Shown: positions 1 to 9,544 of the stretch, in pieces
Position numbering within the stretch: the first letter of the stretch is position 1
Layout: the number at the start of each line of letters is the position of its first letter
Origin: Burkholderia sp. NRF60-BP8
GTDB lineage: Bacteria > Pseudomonadota > Gammaproteobacteria > Burkholderiales > Burkholderiaceae
Direction: 5' to 3'
Assembly: GCF_001522585.2 (NCBI RefSeq)
Contig: NZ_CP013373.1
Span: 806,001 to 870,000 of the forward strand
Length of the DNA stretch: 64,000 nucleotides
Program-made: the position numbers and the translations under genes
Notes under the pieces: model-generated
The model's database searches: none
What the model saw: only the letters and a program-made list of their open reading frames with translations
Told to the model about the DNA's origin: nothing

Positions 1-455
1 GGCGCTTGTCGGTGCCGGCCGTGCTCGCCGATTCGCCGCTCAACACGCCGGACCGCGTCGGCGACGCATTCGCGTGCGCGATGCGGCCGGGCGCGGCGGC
101 GGCCGATGCGCCGGTGCGCGTGCAGGGCGCGCCGGGCTGGCTGCTGCAGCATCTGCGCGGCGGCTTCACCGGGGTGCTGTTCGGCTTGCCGGGCGATGCG
201 TCGGCGCTCGCGCAGGCCGTCGGCGGTCTCGCGCTGCCGGTGCGTCCCGTGCTCGTCGTGCCGGCCGGGCACGCGCAGCCGGCGGCCGGCGTCGACGTCG
301 TGGAGGACGTCGACGGGCTCGCCGCGCGGCGCTACGACGCGCAGCCCGGCACGTTCTATCTGCTGCGCCCCGACCAGCACGTCTGCGCACGCACGCGCAC
401 GCTCGACCGTCAGGCGATTGCCGACGCACTGGCGCGCGCGACCTGCGCCCGCTGA
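1..455 (+). CDS. FAD-dependent aromatic hydroxylase, C-terminal end (partial)
   Basis: The reading frame is open from the window edge to TGA at 453-455, so only the last ~150 residues are seen. The segment matches the C-terminal part of MhpA/PobA-type flavin monooxygenases: an 'ADSPLNTPD' stretch that usually follows the FAD domain, then a thioredoxin-like tail ending 'FYLLRPDQHVCARTR', typical of this class. The FAD-binding part lies upstream and is not visible. It is followed after 27 bp by the DUF2783 gene, then an aromatic-acid importer, hmgA and fahA. From this context I infer that it hydroxylates an aromatic acid entering the homogentisate pathway, for example a hydroxyphenylacetate; the substrate is not shown by the sequence. 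Confidence 0.7.
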   Translation, partial: RLSVPAVLADSPLNTPDRVGDAFACAMRPGAAAADAPVRVQGAPGWLLQHLRGGFTGVLFGLPGDASALAQAVGGLALPVRPVLVVPAGHAQPAAGVDVVEDVDGLAARRYDAQPGTFYLLRPDQHVCARTRTLDRQAIADALARATCAR

Positions 456-482
456 TACGACAAAGACACCGGAGACACCGTC

Positions 483-713
483 ATGCCCCTACTCGATACC
501 CGCCCGCGCCTGGCCGACCCGGACGCGTTCTACGAAGCGCTGATCGACATGCATCGCGACCTGTCGGACGCCGACAGCCAGCTCGTCAACGCGAAGCTGA
601 TCCTGTTGCTCGCGAACCAGGTCGGCGACGCCGACGTGCTGCGCGAAGCGATGGCGCTCGCGCGCCAGGGCGTGACGCCGCCCGTGCATCCGGCCGCCGA
701 GGTCGCGCAATGA
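483..713 (+). CDS. DUF2783 family small protein
   Basis: A 76-residue acidic, helical protein with no signal peptide or membrane segment. It fits the DUF2783 family, small proteins usually found beside FAD-dependent aromatic hydroxylases; their function is unknown. It sits between the hydroxylase and the MFS importer and overlaps the importer start by ATGA (ATG at 710, stop at 711-713), which indicates translational coupling. I infer an accessory role in the same operon. Confidence 0.75.
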   Translation: MPLLDTRPRLADPDAFYEALIDMHRDLSDADSQLVNAKLILLLANQVGDADVLREAMALARQGVTPPVHPAAEVAQ

Positions 714-2071
714 GCGCGGCGCCGGCCGACGCGCGCGTGCTCGAAGTCGAGCGCGTGATCGACGAGACCCATCGCCCGGGTTTTCACTGGATGCTGCTGA
801 TGCTGTGCGGGCTATGCCTCGTGATCGACGGCTTCGATGCGCAGGCGATGGGCTACGTCGCGCCCAGCGTGATCGCCGAATGGGGCGTGCCGAAGCAGGC
901 GCTCGGGCCCGTGTTCAGCGCGAGCCTGTTCGGGATGCTGCTCGGCGCGCTCGGGCTGTCGGTGCTGGCCGACCGGATCGGCCGGCGCCCGGTGCTGATC
1001 GGCTCGACGCTGTTCTTCGCGGCGACGATGCTCGCGACGCCGTTCGCGCGCTCGATCCCCGTGCTGATGGCGCTGCGCTTCGTCACCGGCCTCGGCCTCG
1101 GCTGCATCATGCCGAACGCGATGGCGCTGGTCGGCGAGTTCAGCCCGGCCGCGCATCGCGTGAAGCGGATGATGATCGTGTCGTGCGGCTTCACGCTCGG
1201 CGCGGCGGTCGGCGGCTTCATCAGCGCCGCGCTGATTCCGGCGCTGGGCTGGCGTTCGGTGTTCTTCGTCGGCGGCGCGGTGCCGCTCGTGCTGACGATC
1301 GCGATGCTCGCGCGGCTGCCCGAGTCGCTGCAGTGCCTGGTGCTGAAAGGGCGCGTCGCGCAGGCGCGCGACTGGCTCGCGCGGTTCGCGCCGCAAGCCG
1401 GCATCGATGCGAATACGCGGCTCGTCGTGCGCGAGCGTGCCGCGAGCGGCGCGCCGGTCGCCGAGCTGTTCCGCCATGGCCGCCTGCCGGTCACGCTGCT
1501 GCTGTGGGCCATCAGCTTCATGAACCTGATCGACCTGTACTTCCTGTCGAACTGGCTGCCGACCGTGATGCGCGACGCCGGTTATTCGCCGAGCACGGCG
1601 GTGATCGTCGGCACGGTGCTGCAGACGGGCGGCGTGATCGGCACGCTGTCGCTCGGCTGGTTCATCGAACGTCATGGTTTCGTGCGCGTGCTGTTCGCGT
1701 GCTTCGCGTGCGCGGCCGTGTCGGTGGGACTGATCGGCTCGGTCGCGCATGCGCTGCCGTGGCTGCTGGTCGTCGTGTTCGCGGGCGGGTTCTGCGTGGT
1801 CGGCGGGCAGCCGGCCGTGAACGCGCTCGCGGGCCAGTATTACCCGACGTCGCTGCGCTCGACCGGCATCGGCTGGAGCCTCGGCATCGGCCGGATCGGC
1901 TCGGTGCTCGGGCCGCTCGTCGGCGGACAACTGATTGCACTGAACTGGACCAACGGCGCGCTGTTCCACGCGGCCGCGGTGCCCGTGCTGTGCTCGGCGC
2001 TATTCGTGCTGGGTTTGGCCGGTGTCACGCGGCGCAGCGGCGCGCAGGCGCCGAACGCCGCCCTGAATTGA
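710..2071 (+). CDS. MFS transporter, aromatic acid:H+ symporter (AAHS) type
   Basis: 453 residues with about twelve hydrophobic segments. The 'DGFDAQAMGYVAPS' motif in TM1 is the signature of the AAHS branch (PcaK/BenK-like), and the loop 2-3 motif reads 'ADRIGRRPVL'. The start at 710 is chosen because it overlaps the DUF2783 stop; the open frame itself extends upstream as far as 74 without similarity to the family. It lies 15 bp before hmgA. The context suggests uptake of an aromatic acid that is degraded through homogentisate; the exact ligand is inference. Confidence 0.85.
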   Translation: MSAAPADARVLEVERVIDETHRPGFHWMLLMLCGLCLVIDGFDAQAMGYVAPSVIAEWGVPKQALGPVFSASLFGMLLGALGLSVLADRIGRRPVLIGSTLFFAATMLATPFARSIPVLMALRFVTGLGLGCIMPNAMALVGEFSPAAHRVKRMMIVSCGFTLGAAVGGFISAALIPALGWRSVFFVGGAVPLVLTIAMLARLPESLQCLVLKGRVAQARDWLARFAPQAGIDANTRLVVRERAASGAPVAELFRHGRLPVTLLLWAISFMNLIDLYFLSNWLPTVMRDAGYSPSTAVIVGTVLQTGGVIGTLSLGWFIERHGFVRVLFACFACAAVSVGLIGSVAHALPWLLVVVFAGGFCVVGGQPAVNALAGQYYPTSLRSTGIGWSLGIGRIGSVLGPLVGGQLIALNWTNGALFHAAAVPVLCSALFVLGLAGVTRRSGAQAPNAALN

Positions 2072-2086
2072 TGGAGAAAGGAAACG

Positions 2087-3421
2087 ATGACGCTTGACCT
2101 GTCGAAACCGGCGACCGCCGGCTACCTGAGCGGTTTCGCGAACGAATTCGCGACCGAGGCGCTGCCCGGCGCGTTGCCGCACGGGCGCAACTCGCCGCAG
2201 CGCGCGCCGTACGGGCTGTACGCGGAGCAGTTGTCGGGCACCGCGTTTACCGCGCCGCGCGGCCACAACCGCCGCTCGTGGCTGTACCGGATTCGCCCGG
2301 CCGCCGTGCACCGGCCATTCGAGCCGTACGCGGGCCCGCAGCGGCTCGTGTCGGATTTCGGCGATTCGGCCGACGTGCCGCCGACGCCGCCGAACCAGTT
2401 GCGCTGGGATCCGCTGCCGATGCCGGCGGAGCCGACCGACTTCGTCGACGGCCTCGTGACGATGGCCGGCAACGGCTCGGCCGCCGCGATGAACGGCTGC
2501 GCGATCCACTTGTATGCGGCGAACCGCTCGATGCAGGACCGCTTCTTCTACAGCGCGGACGGCGAGCTGCTGATCGTGCCGCAGCAGGGGCGCCTGTTCA
2601 TTGCGACCGAATTCGGCCGGCTCGACGTCGAGCCGTTCGAGATCGCGGTGATTCCGCGCGGCGTGCGTTTTGCCGTCGCGCTGCCGGACGGCGACGCGCG
2701 CGGCTACATCTGCGAGAACTTCGGCGCGCTGCTGCGCCTGCCGGATCTCGGCCCGATCGGCTCGAACGGGCTCGCGAACCCGCGCGACTTCCTGACGCCG
2801 CAGGCCGCCTACGAAGACCGCGAAGGTGCGTTCGAGCTGATCGCGAAGCTGAACGGGCGCCTCTGGCGCGCGGACATCGGCCATTCGCCGCTCGACGTCG
2901 TCGCGTGGCACGGCAACTACGCACCGTACAAATACGATCTGCGCCTGTTCAATACGATCGGCTCGATCAGCTTCGACCATCCCGATCCGTCGATCTTCCT
3001 CGTGCTGCAGGCGCAGAGCGACACGCCGGGCGTCGACACGATCGACTTCGTGATCTTCCCGCCGCGCTGGCTCGCGGCCGAGGATACGTTCCGCCCGCCG
3101 TGGTTCCACCGCAACGTCGCGAGCGAGTTCATGGGGCTCGTGCACGGCGCGTACGACGCGAAGGCCGAAGGCTTCGTGCCGGGCGGCGCGAGCCTGCACA
3201 ACTGCATGTCGGGCCACGGACCCGATGCGGACACGTTCGAGAAGGCGTCCGCGAGCGACACGACGAAGCCGCACAAGGTCGACGCGACGATGGCGTTCAT
3301 GTTCGAAACCCGCACGCTGATCCGGCCGACGCGCTACGCGCTCGACACCGCGCAGCTGCAGGCCGATTACTTCGAATGCTGGCAAGGCATCAAGAAACAC
3401 TTCAATCCGGAGCAAAAGTGA
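2087..3421 (+). CDS. hmgA: homogentisate 1,2-dioxygenase
   Basis: Opens the ring of homogentisate to maleylacetoacetate in tyrosine/phenylalanine and hydroxyphenylacetate breakdown. At 444 residues it has the full family length. The iron ligands line up with the human enzyme pattern: His341 in 'WFHRN', Glu347 in 'SEFMG' and His377 in 'SGHGPD'. The start is ATG at 2087, preceded by 'ggagaaagga' as ribosome-binding site. The stop overlaps the fahA start (GTGA), so the two are translationally coupled. Maleylacetoacetate isomerase (maiA) is not in the window. Confidence 0.97.
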   Translation: MTLDLSKPATAGYLSGFANEFATEALPGALPHGRNSPQRAPYGLYAEQLSGTAFTAPRGHNRRSWLYRIRPAAVHRPFEPYAGPQRLVSDFGDSADVPPTPPNQLRWDPLPMPAEPTDFVDGLVTMAGNGSAAAMNGCAIHLYAANRSMQDRFFYSADGELLIVPQQGRLFIATEFGRLDVEPFEIAVIPRGVRFAVALPDGDARGYICENFGALLRLPDLGPIGSNGLANPRDFLTPQAAYEDREGAFELIAKLNGRLWRADIGHSPLDVVAWHGNYAPYKYDLRLFNTIGSISFDHPDPSIFLVLQAQSDTPGVDTIDFVIFPPRWLAAEDTFRPPWFHRNVASEFMGLVHGAYDAKAEGFVPGGASLHNCMSGHGPDADTFEKASASDTTKPHKVDATMAFMFETRTLIRPTRYALDTAQLQADYFECWQGIKKHFNPEQK

Positions 3422-4722
3422 GCGATACCCAAGACTGGCGCGCGACGCTCGACCCGGCTCGCAAGAGCTGGGTCGAGACCGCGAACGATCCCGCCTGCGA
3501 TTTCCCGATCCAGAACCTGCCGTTCGGGATCTTCAGCGATGCGAAGCAACCGGCGCGCCGTGCGGGCGTCGCGCTGGGCGACCGGATCGTCGATCTCGCC
3601 GCGCTCGCGCGTGCGGGCCTCGTGACGCTGCCGGCCGGCGCCGATGCGTTCGCCGCGCCGACGCTCAACGCGTTCATCGCGCTCGGCCGCGACGCGTGGC
3701 GCACCGTGCGCGTGCAGTTGTCGGACCTGTTCTCGCGCGACAACGCGCGGCTGCGCGACGATGCGGCGCTGCGCGCGCAGGTGCTGGTCGCGCAGCGCGA
3801 TGCGACGCTGCATCTGCCGGTCGAGATTCCCGGCTACACCGATTTCTATTCGTCGAAGGAGCACGCGACCAACGTCGGCTCGATGTTCCGCGATCCGAAG
3901 AATGCGCTGCTGCCGAACTGGTCGGAGATGCCGATCGGCTACAACGGCCGCGCGTCGTCGGTGGTCGTGAGCGGCACGCCGGTGCGGCGCCCGAACGGGC
4001 AACTGAAGCTGCCCGACCAGGAGCGTCCGGTGTTCGGCGCATGCCGCAAGCTCGACATCGAACTGGAGACGGGCTTCATCGTCGGCCAAGGCAATGCGCT
4101 CGGCGAGCCGATCGCGTGCGAGGACGCGGAAGCGCATATCTTCGGGATGGTGCTGCTGAACGACTGGAGCGCGCGCGACATCCAGCAGTGGGAGTACGTG
4201 CCGCTCGGGCCGTTCAACTCGAAGGGCTTCGCGACGACGATCTCGCCGTGGATCGTCACGCTCGACGCGCTCGAACCGTTCCGCGTCGCGCAGCCGGAGC
4301 AGTCGCCGCAGCCGCTCGCGTATCTGCGGCATGCGGGCAAGCATGCATTCGACATCGCGCTCGAAGTGACGCTGCGCGCCGAGGGGGCGGCCGAAGCGAC
4401 GTCGATCTGCCGCACGAATTTCAAGCACATGTACTGGACGATGGCGCAGCAGTTGGCGCATCACACGGTGGCCGGCTGCAACACGCGCGTGGGCGACCTG
4501 ATGGGTTCGGGCACGATCAGCGGGCCGACCCAGGATTCGTTCGGCAGCCTGCTCGAACTGACGTGGAACGGCAAGGAGCCGGTCGCGCTGAACGGCGGCG
4601 GCAGCCGCACGTTCATCGAGGACGGCGACGAGCTGACACTGACGGGATGGTGCCAGGGCGACGGCTATCGCGTCGGCTTCGGCACGTGTGCCGGCAAGAT
4701 TTTGCCGGCGCGGCGTGCTTGA
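3418..4722 (+). CDS. fahA: fumarylacetoacetase
   Basis: Hydrolyses fumarylacetoacetate to fumarate and acetoacetate, the last step of the homogentisate pathway. 434 residues from GTG at 3418, which overlaps the hmgA stop by 4 bp. It has an N-terminal SH3-like domain and the C-terminal FAH barrel. Visible active-site segments include '[15 protein letters not shown]' (catalytic His and metal Asp), '[11 protein letters not shown]' and '[18 protein letters not shown]'. An intrinsic terminator follows about 60 bp after the stop, so it appears to be the last gene of the operon. Confidence 0.95.
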   Translation: MSDTQDWRATLDPARKSWVETANDPACDFPIQNLPFGIFSDAKQPARRAGVALGDRIVDLAALARAGLVTLPAGADAFAAPTLNAFIALGRDAWRTVRVQLSDLFSRDNARLRDDAALRAQVLVAQRDATLHLPVEIPGYTDFYSSKEHATNVGSMFRDPKNALLPNWSEMPIGYNGRASSVVVSGTPVRRPNGQLKLPDQERPVFGACRKLDIELETGFIVGQGNALGEPIACEDAEAHIFGMVLLNDWSARDIQQWEYVPLGPFNSKGFATTISPWIVTLDALEPFRVAQPEQSPQPLAYLRHAGKHAFDIALEVTLRAEGAAEATSICRTNFKHMYWTMAQQLAHHTVAGCNTRVGDLMGSGTISGPTQDSFGSLLELTWNGKEPVALNGGGSRTFIEDGDELTLTGWCQGDGYRVGFGTCAGKILPARRA

Positions 4723-4780
4723 CGGACCGCAGCGCGAGAAGTCACGCGCAGGCCGGCCACGCTAGTACGGCATGACGGGG

Positions 4781-4806
4781 CGGTCCGCATTGCGCGGGCC
4801 GTTTTT
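4781..4806 (+). terminator. intrinsic terminator after fahA
   Basis: Stem cggtccgc (4781-4788) pairs with gcgggccg (4794-4801) with one G-T wobble, loop of 5, then a run of T. It closes the hmgA-fahA transcription unit before the hexamer repeat. Confidence 0.75.
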
Positions 4807-4863
4807 CGTTGAGCGGAGCATGGGTGCGAGCGGGCCGACGCGTATCGATGCATGATGTTGCGC

Positions 4864-4952
4864 GCCAACGCCAACGCCAACGCCAACGCCAACGCCAACG
4901 CCAACGCCAACGCCAACGCCAACGCCAACGCCAACGCCAACGCCAACGCCAA
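4864..4952. repeat. hexanucleotide tandem repeat, (GCCAAC) about 15 copies
   Basis: 89 bp of uninterrupted GCCAAC: 14 full units plus 5 bases, with no mismatch. It lies between the convergent fahA and MFS genes and stops 6 bp before the TGA of the minus-strand MFS gene, so it is outside both coding frames. Read in other frames it gives artificial Ala-Asn, Leu-Ala or Val-Gly dipeptide runs. A perfect array like this is a likely variable-number locus. Confidence 0.95.
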
Positions 4953-4958
4953 TCTGCA

Positions 4959-6119
4959 TCAGGTCGCGCGTTGCACCGCCGCGCGTCGTTCCCACAACGC
5001 GGCCGCGACGAACGCGGCGACGCAAGCGACCAGCACGCCGACCAGCGCGTTGCTGCCCAGTTGCTCCATCAGCGCGCCCGCCACCAGCGGGCCGCCGAAG
5101 CTCGCGGCGCTCCACGACGCCGACACGAGCGAGCTCGCGGTCACGAGCGCCGCGCCGCGGAAACGCTCGCCGCACGCGACGAGCGACAGCGTATAGATGC
5201 TGCCGGCCGCCGCGCCGAGCACGAACAGCAGCGGCCAGCACAGCCACGGGTTCGCGATCACGAACGGCAGCAGCGGCAGGCCCGCGAGCACGATCCAGCC
5301 GGCGCCGAGATGCACGCGTTCGCGGCCGAGCTTGTCCGCGAGCCAGCCGATCGGGAACTGCATCGCGGTATCGCCGAACAGCATGATCGACGCGAGCAGC
5401 ACGGCGGTCGCGCTCGCGACGCCGTGATCCATCGCGTAGAGCGGCAGCAGCGACAGCGCGAGCGTATCGAACAGCGCGAAGAAGCCGGTGCCGATGATCA
5501 GCGCGGGCATGCGCGGCAGCACGTCGAGCCAGCGGCCGCGCGCGTCGTGATGCGCGTCGTCGCCGGCGAGCGGCGCACGGCGGATCGTCGCGAGCGTCGG
5601 CAGCGCGAGCAGGAACAGCGCGCCGCACAGCGCGAAGCGGATGCTCGTCGCACCGGCGATCTGGCTGACGAGCACGGGGCCTGCCATCTGGAACAGCGTG
5701 AAATTGGTCGCGTAGATCGCGACGACGCGGCCGCGCGTCGAATCGTCGGCGAGCTGGTTGACCCACGCCTCGCCGATCGTGAACAGCAGCATCAGCGCGG
5801 CGCCGCACAGCACGCGCAGCACGCCCCACAGGACCAGGTTCGACGTGAACTGCATCAGCGCGGTGGCGGCCGCGAGCAGCACGACCGACACGACGATCGC
5901 GCGGCGCGCGCCGATATGCCGTGCGAGCGCGGTGACGAACGGGACGATCGCGAGGCCGCCGAGGGCCTGCGCGGCCGTCAGCATGCCGACGACGTTGGTG
6001 CCGTGTCCGGCTTCGGTCAGTGCAAGTGCGGTGAGCGGCAGCGTGGCGCCGGTGCCGAGGCCGACCACCGCGACGCTCAGGATCAGCGCGAGGAAATCGC
6101 GATTGAGAATGGCTTTCAT
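4959..6119 (-). CDS. MFS transporter, DHA1-like
   Basis: 386 residues, about twelve transmembrane segments. It starts at ATG (6119) with 'MKAILNRDF' and carries a duplicated MFS fold with 'IGARRAIVV' and 'LADKLGRERVHLG' in the two 2-3 loops. It resembles the YcaD-type branch of predicted drug/metabolite exporters. The stop lies directly beside the hexamer repeat. The substrate is not predictable. It runs in the same direction as the next MFS gene at 6213-7382, separated by 93 bp. Confidence 0.8.
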   Translation of the reverse strand: MKAILNRDFLALILSVAVVGLGTGATLPLTALALTEAGHGTNVVGMLTAAQALGGLAIVPFVTALARHIGARRAIVVSVVLLAAATALMQFTSNLVLWGVLRVLCGAALMLLFTIGEAWVNQLADDSTRGRVVAIYATNFTLFQMAGPVLVSQIAGATSIRFALCGALFLLALPTLATIRRAPLAGDDAHHDARGRWLDVLPRMPALIIGTGFFALFDTLALSLLPLYAMDHGVASATAVLLASIMLFGDTAMQFPIGWLADKLGRERVHLGAGWIVLAGLPLLPFVIANPWLCWPLLFVLGAAAGSIYTLSLVACGERFRGAALVTASSLVSASWSAASFGGPLVAGALMEQLGSNALVGVLVACVAAFVAAALWERRAAVQRAT

Positions 6120-6212
6120 CGGCCGCGATGCTACACCGCGATCGTTGAAAGGTCCATGAAGGCCATCAGGTTCGGATGGCGTTGTGTCCGCAACGATCGC
6201 ATGAGGGCGATG

Positions 6213-7382
6213 TCAGACGTACTCGGTCGGCACGGCCACCGGGCGGCGTTCGAGCGACGCCGACCACAGCGTGAGCGCGAGCGCGGCGACGGCCATCGCG
6301 ACGCCGACCCACGGCAGGTTCACGAGCGACACGCCGGAGCCGATCGCCATGCCGCCGAGCCACGCGCCGGTCGCGTTGCCGAGGTTGAACGCGCCCTGGT
6401 TCAGCGTCGATGCGAGGTTCGGCGCGTCGCTCGCGCGATCGACGATCATGATCTGCAGCGGCGGCACGATCGCGAACGCGAGGATGCCCCACACGAAAAT
6501 CGTCGCGAGCGCGGCGAACGGCAGATGCATCGTGCCCGCGAACAGCGCGAGGACGATGCCGATCAGCGCGAGCGTCGCGATCAGCGACGGCATCCGGCGC
6601 CAGTCGGCGAGCTTGCCGCCGAGCGTGCCGCCGACCGTCAGGCCGAGGCCGAACAGCAGCAGCACGTAGGTGACTTGGCGTGGCGAGAAGCCCGTCACGT
6701 CCTCGAGGATCGGCGTGATGTACGTGAACACGCTGAACAGGCTCGCGGACGCGAGCACGCTGATGCCGAGCACCATCAGCACCTGCGGGTGCTTCAGCAC
6801 GCTGAATTCGCGCGTGATGCTGGTGTCGGGCATCGCGAGGTTTTTCGGCAGGCACGCCGCGAGCGCGGCGGCCGCGGCGATGCCGATGCCGGTGACGGCC
6901 CAGAACGTCGCGCGCCAGCCGAACGCCTGGCCGAGTGCGGTGCCGAGCGGCACGCCGAGCACGTTCGCGAGCGTGAGGCCGGTGAACATCAGCGCGATCG
7001 CCTGCGCGCGGCGGTTCGGCGCGACGAGGTTGCTCGCGACCACCGAGCCGATGCCGAAGAACGCACCGTGGCAGAACGCGGTGACGACGCGCGCGGCCAT
7101 CAGCACCGCGTAGCCGGGCGCGATCGCGCAGAACAGGTTGCCCGCGATGAACAGCCCGATCAGGCCCATCAGCGCACGCTTGCGCGGCATCTTCGCGGTG
7201 ACGATCGCGAGGATCGGCGCGCCGACCGTCACGCCGAGCGCATAGCCCGACACGAGCATCCCGGCGGCCGGGATCGACACGCCGAGGTCGCGCGCGACGT
7301 TCGGCAGCAGGCCCATGATCACGAATTCGGTGGTACCGATTCCAAATGCGGCAACGGCAAGGGCGAAAAGAGGCAGGGGCAT
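6213..7382 (-). CDS. MFS transporter, AraJ/YdhP-like
   Basis: 389 residues with twelve hydrophobic segments. The opening 'FGIGTTEFVIMGLLPNVARDL' region is the signature of the AraJ/YdhP group of the DHA1 family (sugar or drug efflux), and 'KMPRKRAL' marks the first 2-3 loop. ATG at 7382 starts directly at TM1, as usual for this group. It is probably an inner-membrane exporter; no regulator is adjacent and the substrate is unknown. Confidence 0.85.
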   Translation of the reverse strand: MPLPLFALAVAAFGIGTTEFVIMGLLPNVARDLGVSIPAAGMLVSGYALGVTVGAPILAIVTAKMPRKRALMGLIGLFIAGNLFCAIAPGYAVLMAARVVTAFCHGAFFGIGSVVASNLVAPNRRAQAIALMFTGLTLANVLGVPLGTALGQAFGWRATFWAVTGIGIAAAAALAACLPKNLAMPDTSITREFSVLKHPQVLMVLGISVLASASLFSVFTYITPILEDVTGFSPRQVTYVLLLFGLGLTVGGTLGGKLADWRRMPSLIATLALIGIVLALFAGTMHLPFAALATIFVWGILAFAIVPPLQIMIVDRASDAPNLASTLNQGAFNLGNATGAWLGGMAIGSGVSLVNLPWVGVAMAVAALALTLWSASLERRPVAVPTEYV

Positions 7383-7605
7383 CGCGGTAGGCTCGAGAAA
7401 GGATGCCGCTCGAGCCGGGCGCGGGATGCGCGGGACGGGCGGTCGGTCAGGCGAACGTCAGCCGCGATTCTACTTCAGTGAAAACCCCTATGCTTGGGGC
7501 CAAAACGGTTGTTGCCGGCGTGCGACGGGGCGGCGGGCGGGAGGCTCATCCGGTTGGATCGGCGGCGATTCGGCGGCGGCGCGATGGCGACTGCCGAACC
7601 GTGCA

Positions 7606-8343
7606 TCAGGCGATGCGTTCGGGCGTTCCGTCGGGCATCGCGCCCGAATTCTTTTTCATTTCGGTATCCGTCGGCGACGCAGCCGATCCGGCCCCGTCGA
7701 TCGCCGCCGGCGCGTCCCAGCCGTTCTCGAACAGGCAGGCTTCGATCGGCATCCGCGCGGCCCAGCGTTCTGCTTCGAGCATCGGCTTCGCATAGAACGC
7801 ATCGACGTGCCCGATGCACAGCACGGCGATCGGCTTCGCGTCGTCGGGCATTCGCAGCAGCGTGCGCAGCGCATCGACGTCGAACAGCGACACCCAGCCC
7901 ATCCCGAGGCCTTCCGCGCGCGCCGCGAGCCACATGTTCTGGATCGCGCACGCGGCGGACGCCAGATCCATCTCCGGCAGCGTGCGGCGGCCGAACACAT
8001 GGCGTTCGCGGCCGTCGGCGAGCGCGACGACCAGGAGCTCGCCGCATTCGCGCACGCCCTCGACTTTCAGCCGCATGAATTCGTCCTGGCGCTCGCCGAG
8101 CGCGTCGGCGGTCGCGCGGCGCTCGGCCTCGACCAGCGCGTGAATGGCGGTGCGCAACGCGGGATCGGTGACGCGGATGAAGCGCCACGGCTGCATGAAG
8201 CCGACGCTCGGTGCGTGGTGCGCCGCGCGCAGCAGCCGCGCGAGCACGGCCGGCTCGACGGGCGCCGGCGTGAAGTGGCGCATGTCGCGCCGTTCGAAGA
8301 TGGCGCGATAGACGGCGGCGATGTCGGAATCGTCGAAACGCAT
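7606..8343 (-). CDS. bluB: 5,6-dimethylbenzimidazole synthase
   Basis: BluB cleaves FMNH2 with oxygen to make the lower ligand of vitamin B12. It is a nitroreductase-fold protein. Typical features are 'FERRDMRHF' near the N-terminus, 'HHAPSVGFMQPWRFI', 'AIQNMWLAARAEGLGMGWVSLFD' and 'PIAVLCIGHV'. I take ATG at 8343 ('MRFDDSDI', 245 residues); an alternative TTG at 8376 would add 11 residues with no better ribosome-binding site. No cobalamin riboswitch is visible upstream and no other cobalamin gene is nearby, so it seems to be a stand-alone gene here. Confidence 0.88.
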   Translation of the reverse strand: MRFDDSDIAAVYRAIFERRDMRHFTPAPVEPAVLARLLRAAHHAPSVGFMQPWRFIRVTDPALRTAIHALVEAERRATADALGERQDEFMRLKVEGVRECGELLVVALADGRERHVFGRRTLPEMDLASAACAIQNMWLAARAEGLGMGWVSLFDVDALRTLLRMPDDAKPIAVLCIGHVDAFYAKPMLEAERWAARMPIEACLFENGWDAPAAIDGAGSAASPTDTEMKKNSGAMPDGTPERIA

Positions 8344-8515
8344 GAGCGGCAAAGGCAGGGAAGGACGTCGGCGCAACGATAACAGACGGCGCGCACGAAA
8401 CGTTACTTCACGCGAAACAATGCGCTGAATTGTTGGCGAGGTTGGGTGCGGTGTGCAGCAACGGGCAAGAGCAAACGATTGCGGATGCGCTGCTGGCCGT
8501 CAAACGGGCTGTTTC

Positions 8516-9514
8516 TCAACGGTTTGGCGTGACGACGTTCTGCGGAGCGCCCGCATGCCACGCCTCGATGTTCAACAGTGTCGTGTGCGCGATCTCGGCC
8601 AGCGCCTCGCGCGTGAAGAATGCCTGGTGCGACGTGACGATCACGTTCGGGAACGTCAGCAGGCGCGCGAGCACGTCGTCCTGCAGCGGCAGGTCGGAGT
8701 GATCCTCGAAGAAGAGCCCGCTTTCCTCTTCGTACACGTCGAGCCCGAGATGGCCGAGCTGGCCGCTCTTGAGCGCGTCGACCAGCGCCTGCGCATCGAC
8801 GAGGCCGCCGCGCCCCGTGTTGATCAGCATCGCGCCGTGCTTCATCCGCGCGAGCGTGCGTTCGTTGATCAGGTGGTGTGTCGACGGCAGCAGCGGGCAA
8901 TGCAGGCTGACGATGTCGGCGTGATGCAGCAACTCGTCGAGCTCGACGTAGCGCGCGCCGAACGCGATCAGCTCGTCGTTGTACGGCGGCACCGAGTGCG
9001 CGAGCACGTGCATCCCGAACCCCATCATGATCTTCGCGAACACGCTGCCGATGATGCCGGTGCCGATCACGCCGACGGTCTTGCCGTGCAGGTCGAAGCC
9101 GAGCAGGCCGTTCAGCGAGAAATCGCCTTCGCGCGTGCGCGCGACGGCGCGCGGCAGGCGGCGGTTGAGCGCGAGGATCAGCGCGACCGCGTGCTCGGCG
9201 ACCGCGTGCGGCGAATACGCGGGCACGCGTACGACCGCGACGCCGAGCCGTTCGGCGGCGGCGAGGTCGACATGGTTGAAGCCCGCCGAGCGCAGCGCGA
9301 TCAGCCGCGTGCCGCCGTCGGCGAGCCGCTCGAGCACGGCCGCATCGACGGTGTCGTTGACGAACGGGCAGACGACGTCATAGCCGTGCGCGAGGATCGC
9401 CGTTTCCGCGTCGAGGTGCGACGGCTGGAAGTGCAGCCGATAGCCGAACTGCCGGTTGGCGGCGGTGAATGAATCGTCGTCGTACTGCCGGCTGCTGAAC
9501 AGGATCACGCGCAC
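8516..9514 (-). CDS. ldhA: D-lactate dehydrogenase-type 2-hydroxyacid dehydrogenase
   Basis: 332 residues, full length for fermentative D-lactate dehydrogenase (NADH, pyruvate to D-lactate). It shows 'LIALRSAGFNHVDL', the Rossmann motif 'GVIGTGIIGSVFA', 'LINTGRGGLVD' with the substrate Arg, the catalytic Glu in 'DVYEEESG' and the catalytic His in 'VTSHQAFFT'. The start is GTG at 9514, preceded by a strong GGAGGTG site 7 bases away. It lies 30 bp behind the LysR gene on the same strand and may be co-transcribed with it. Confidence 0.9.
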   Translation of the reverse strand: MRVILFSSRQYDDDSFTAANRQFGYRLHFQPSHLDAETAILAHGYDVVCPFVNDTVDAAVLERLADGGTRLIALRSAGFNHVDLAAAERLGVAVVRVPAYSPHAVAEHAVALILALNRRLPRAVARTREGDFSLNGLLGFDLHGKTVGVIGTGIIGSVFAKIMMGFGMHVLAHSVPPYNDELIAFGARYVELDELLHHADIVSLHCPLLPSTHHLINERTLARMKHGAMLINTGRGGLVDAQALVDALKSGQLGHLGLDVYEEESGLFFEDHSDLPLQDDVLARLLTFPNVIVTSHQAFFTREALAEIAHTTLLNIEAWHAGAPQNVVTPNR

Positions 9515-9544
9515 GCTGCACCTCCGATGGCTGACGCGCGCAGT

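Noticed and set aside
4852..5196. Small Asn-Ala repeat protein encoded through the hexamer repeat
   Set aside because: The repeat creates an artificial open frame; the rest is antisense to the MFS gene and no ribosome site precedes it.
4809..7481. 890-codon plus-strand frame running through the hexamer repeat and two MFS genes
   Set aside because: Composition is that of a shadow frame; both minus-strand MFS genes are clear.
8344..8515. Possible cobalamin riboswitch upstream of bluB
   Set aside because: No B12-box-like sequence was found in this short stretch.
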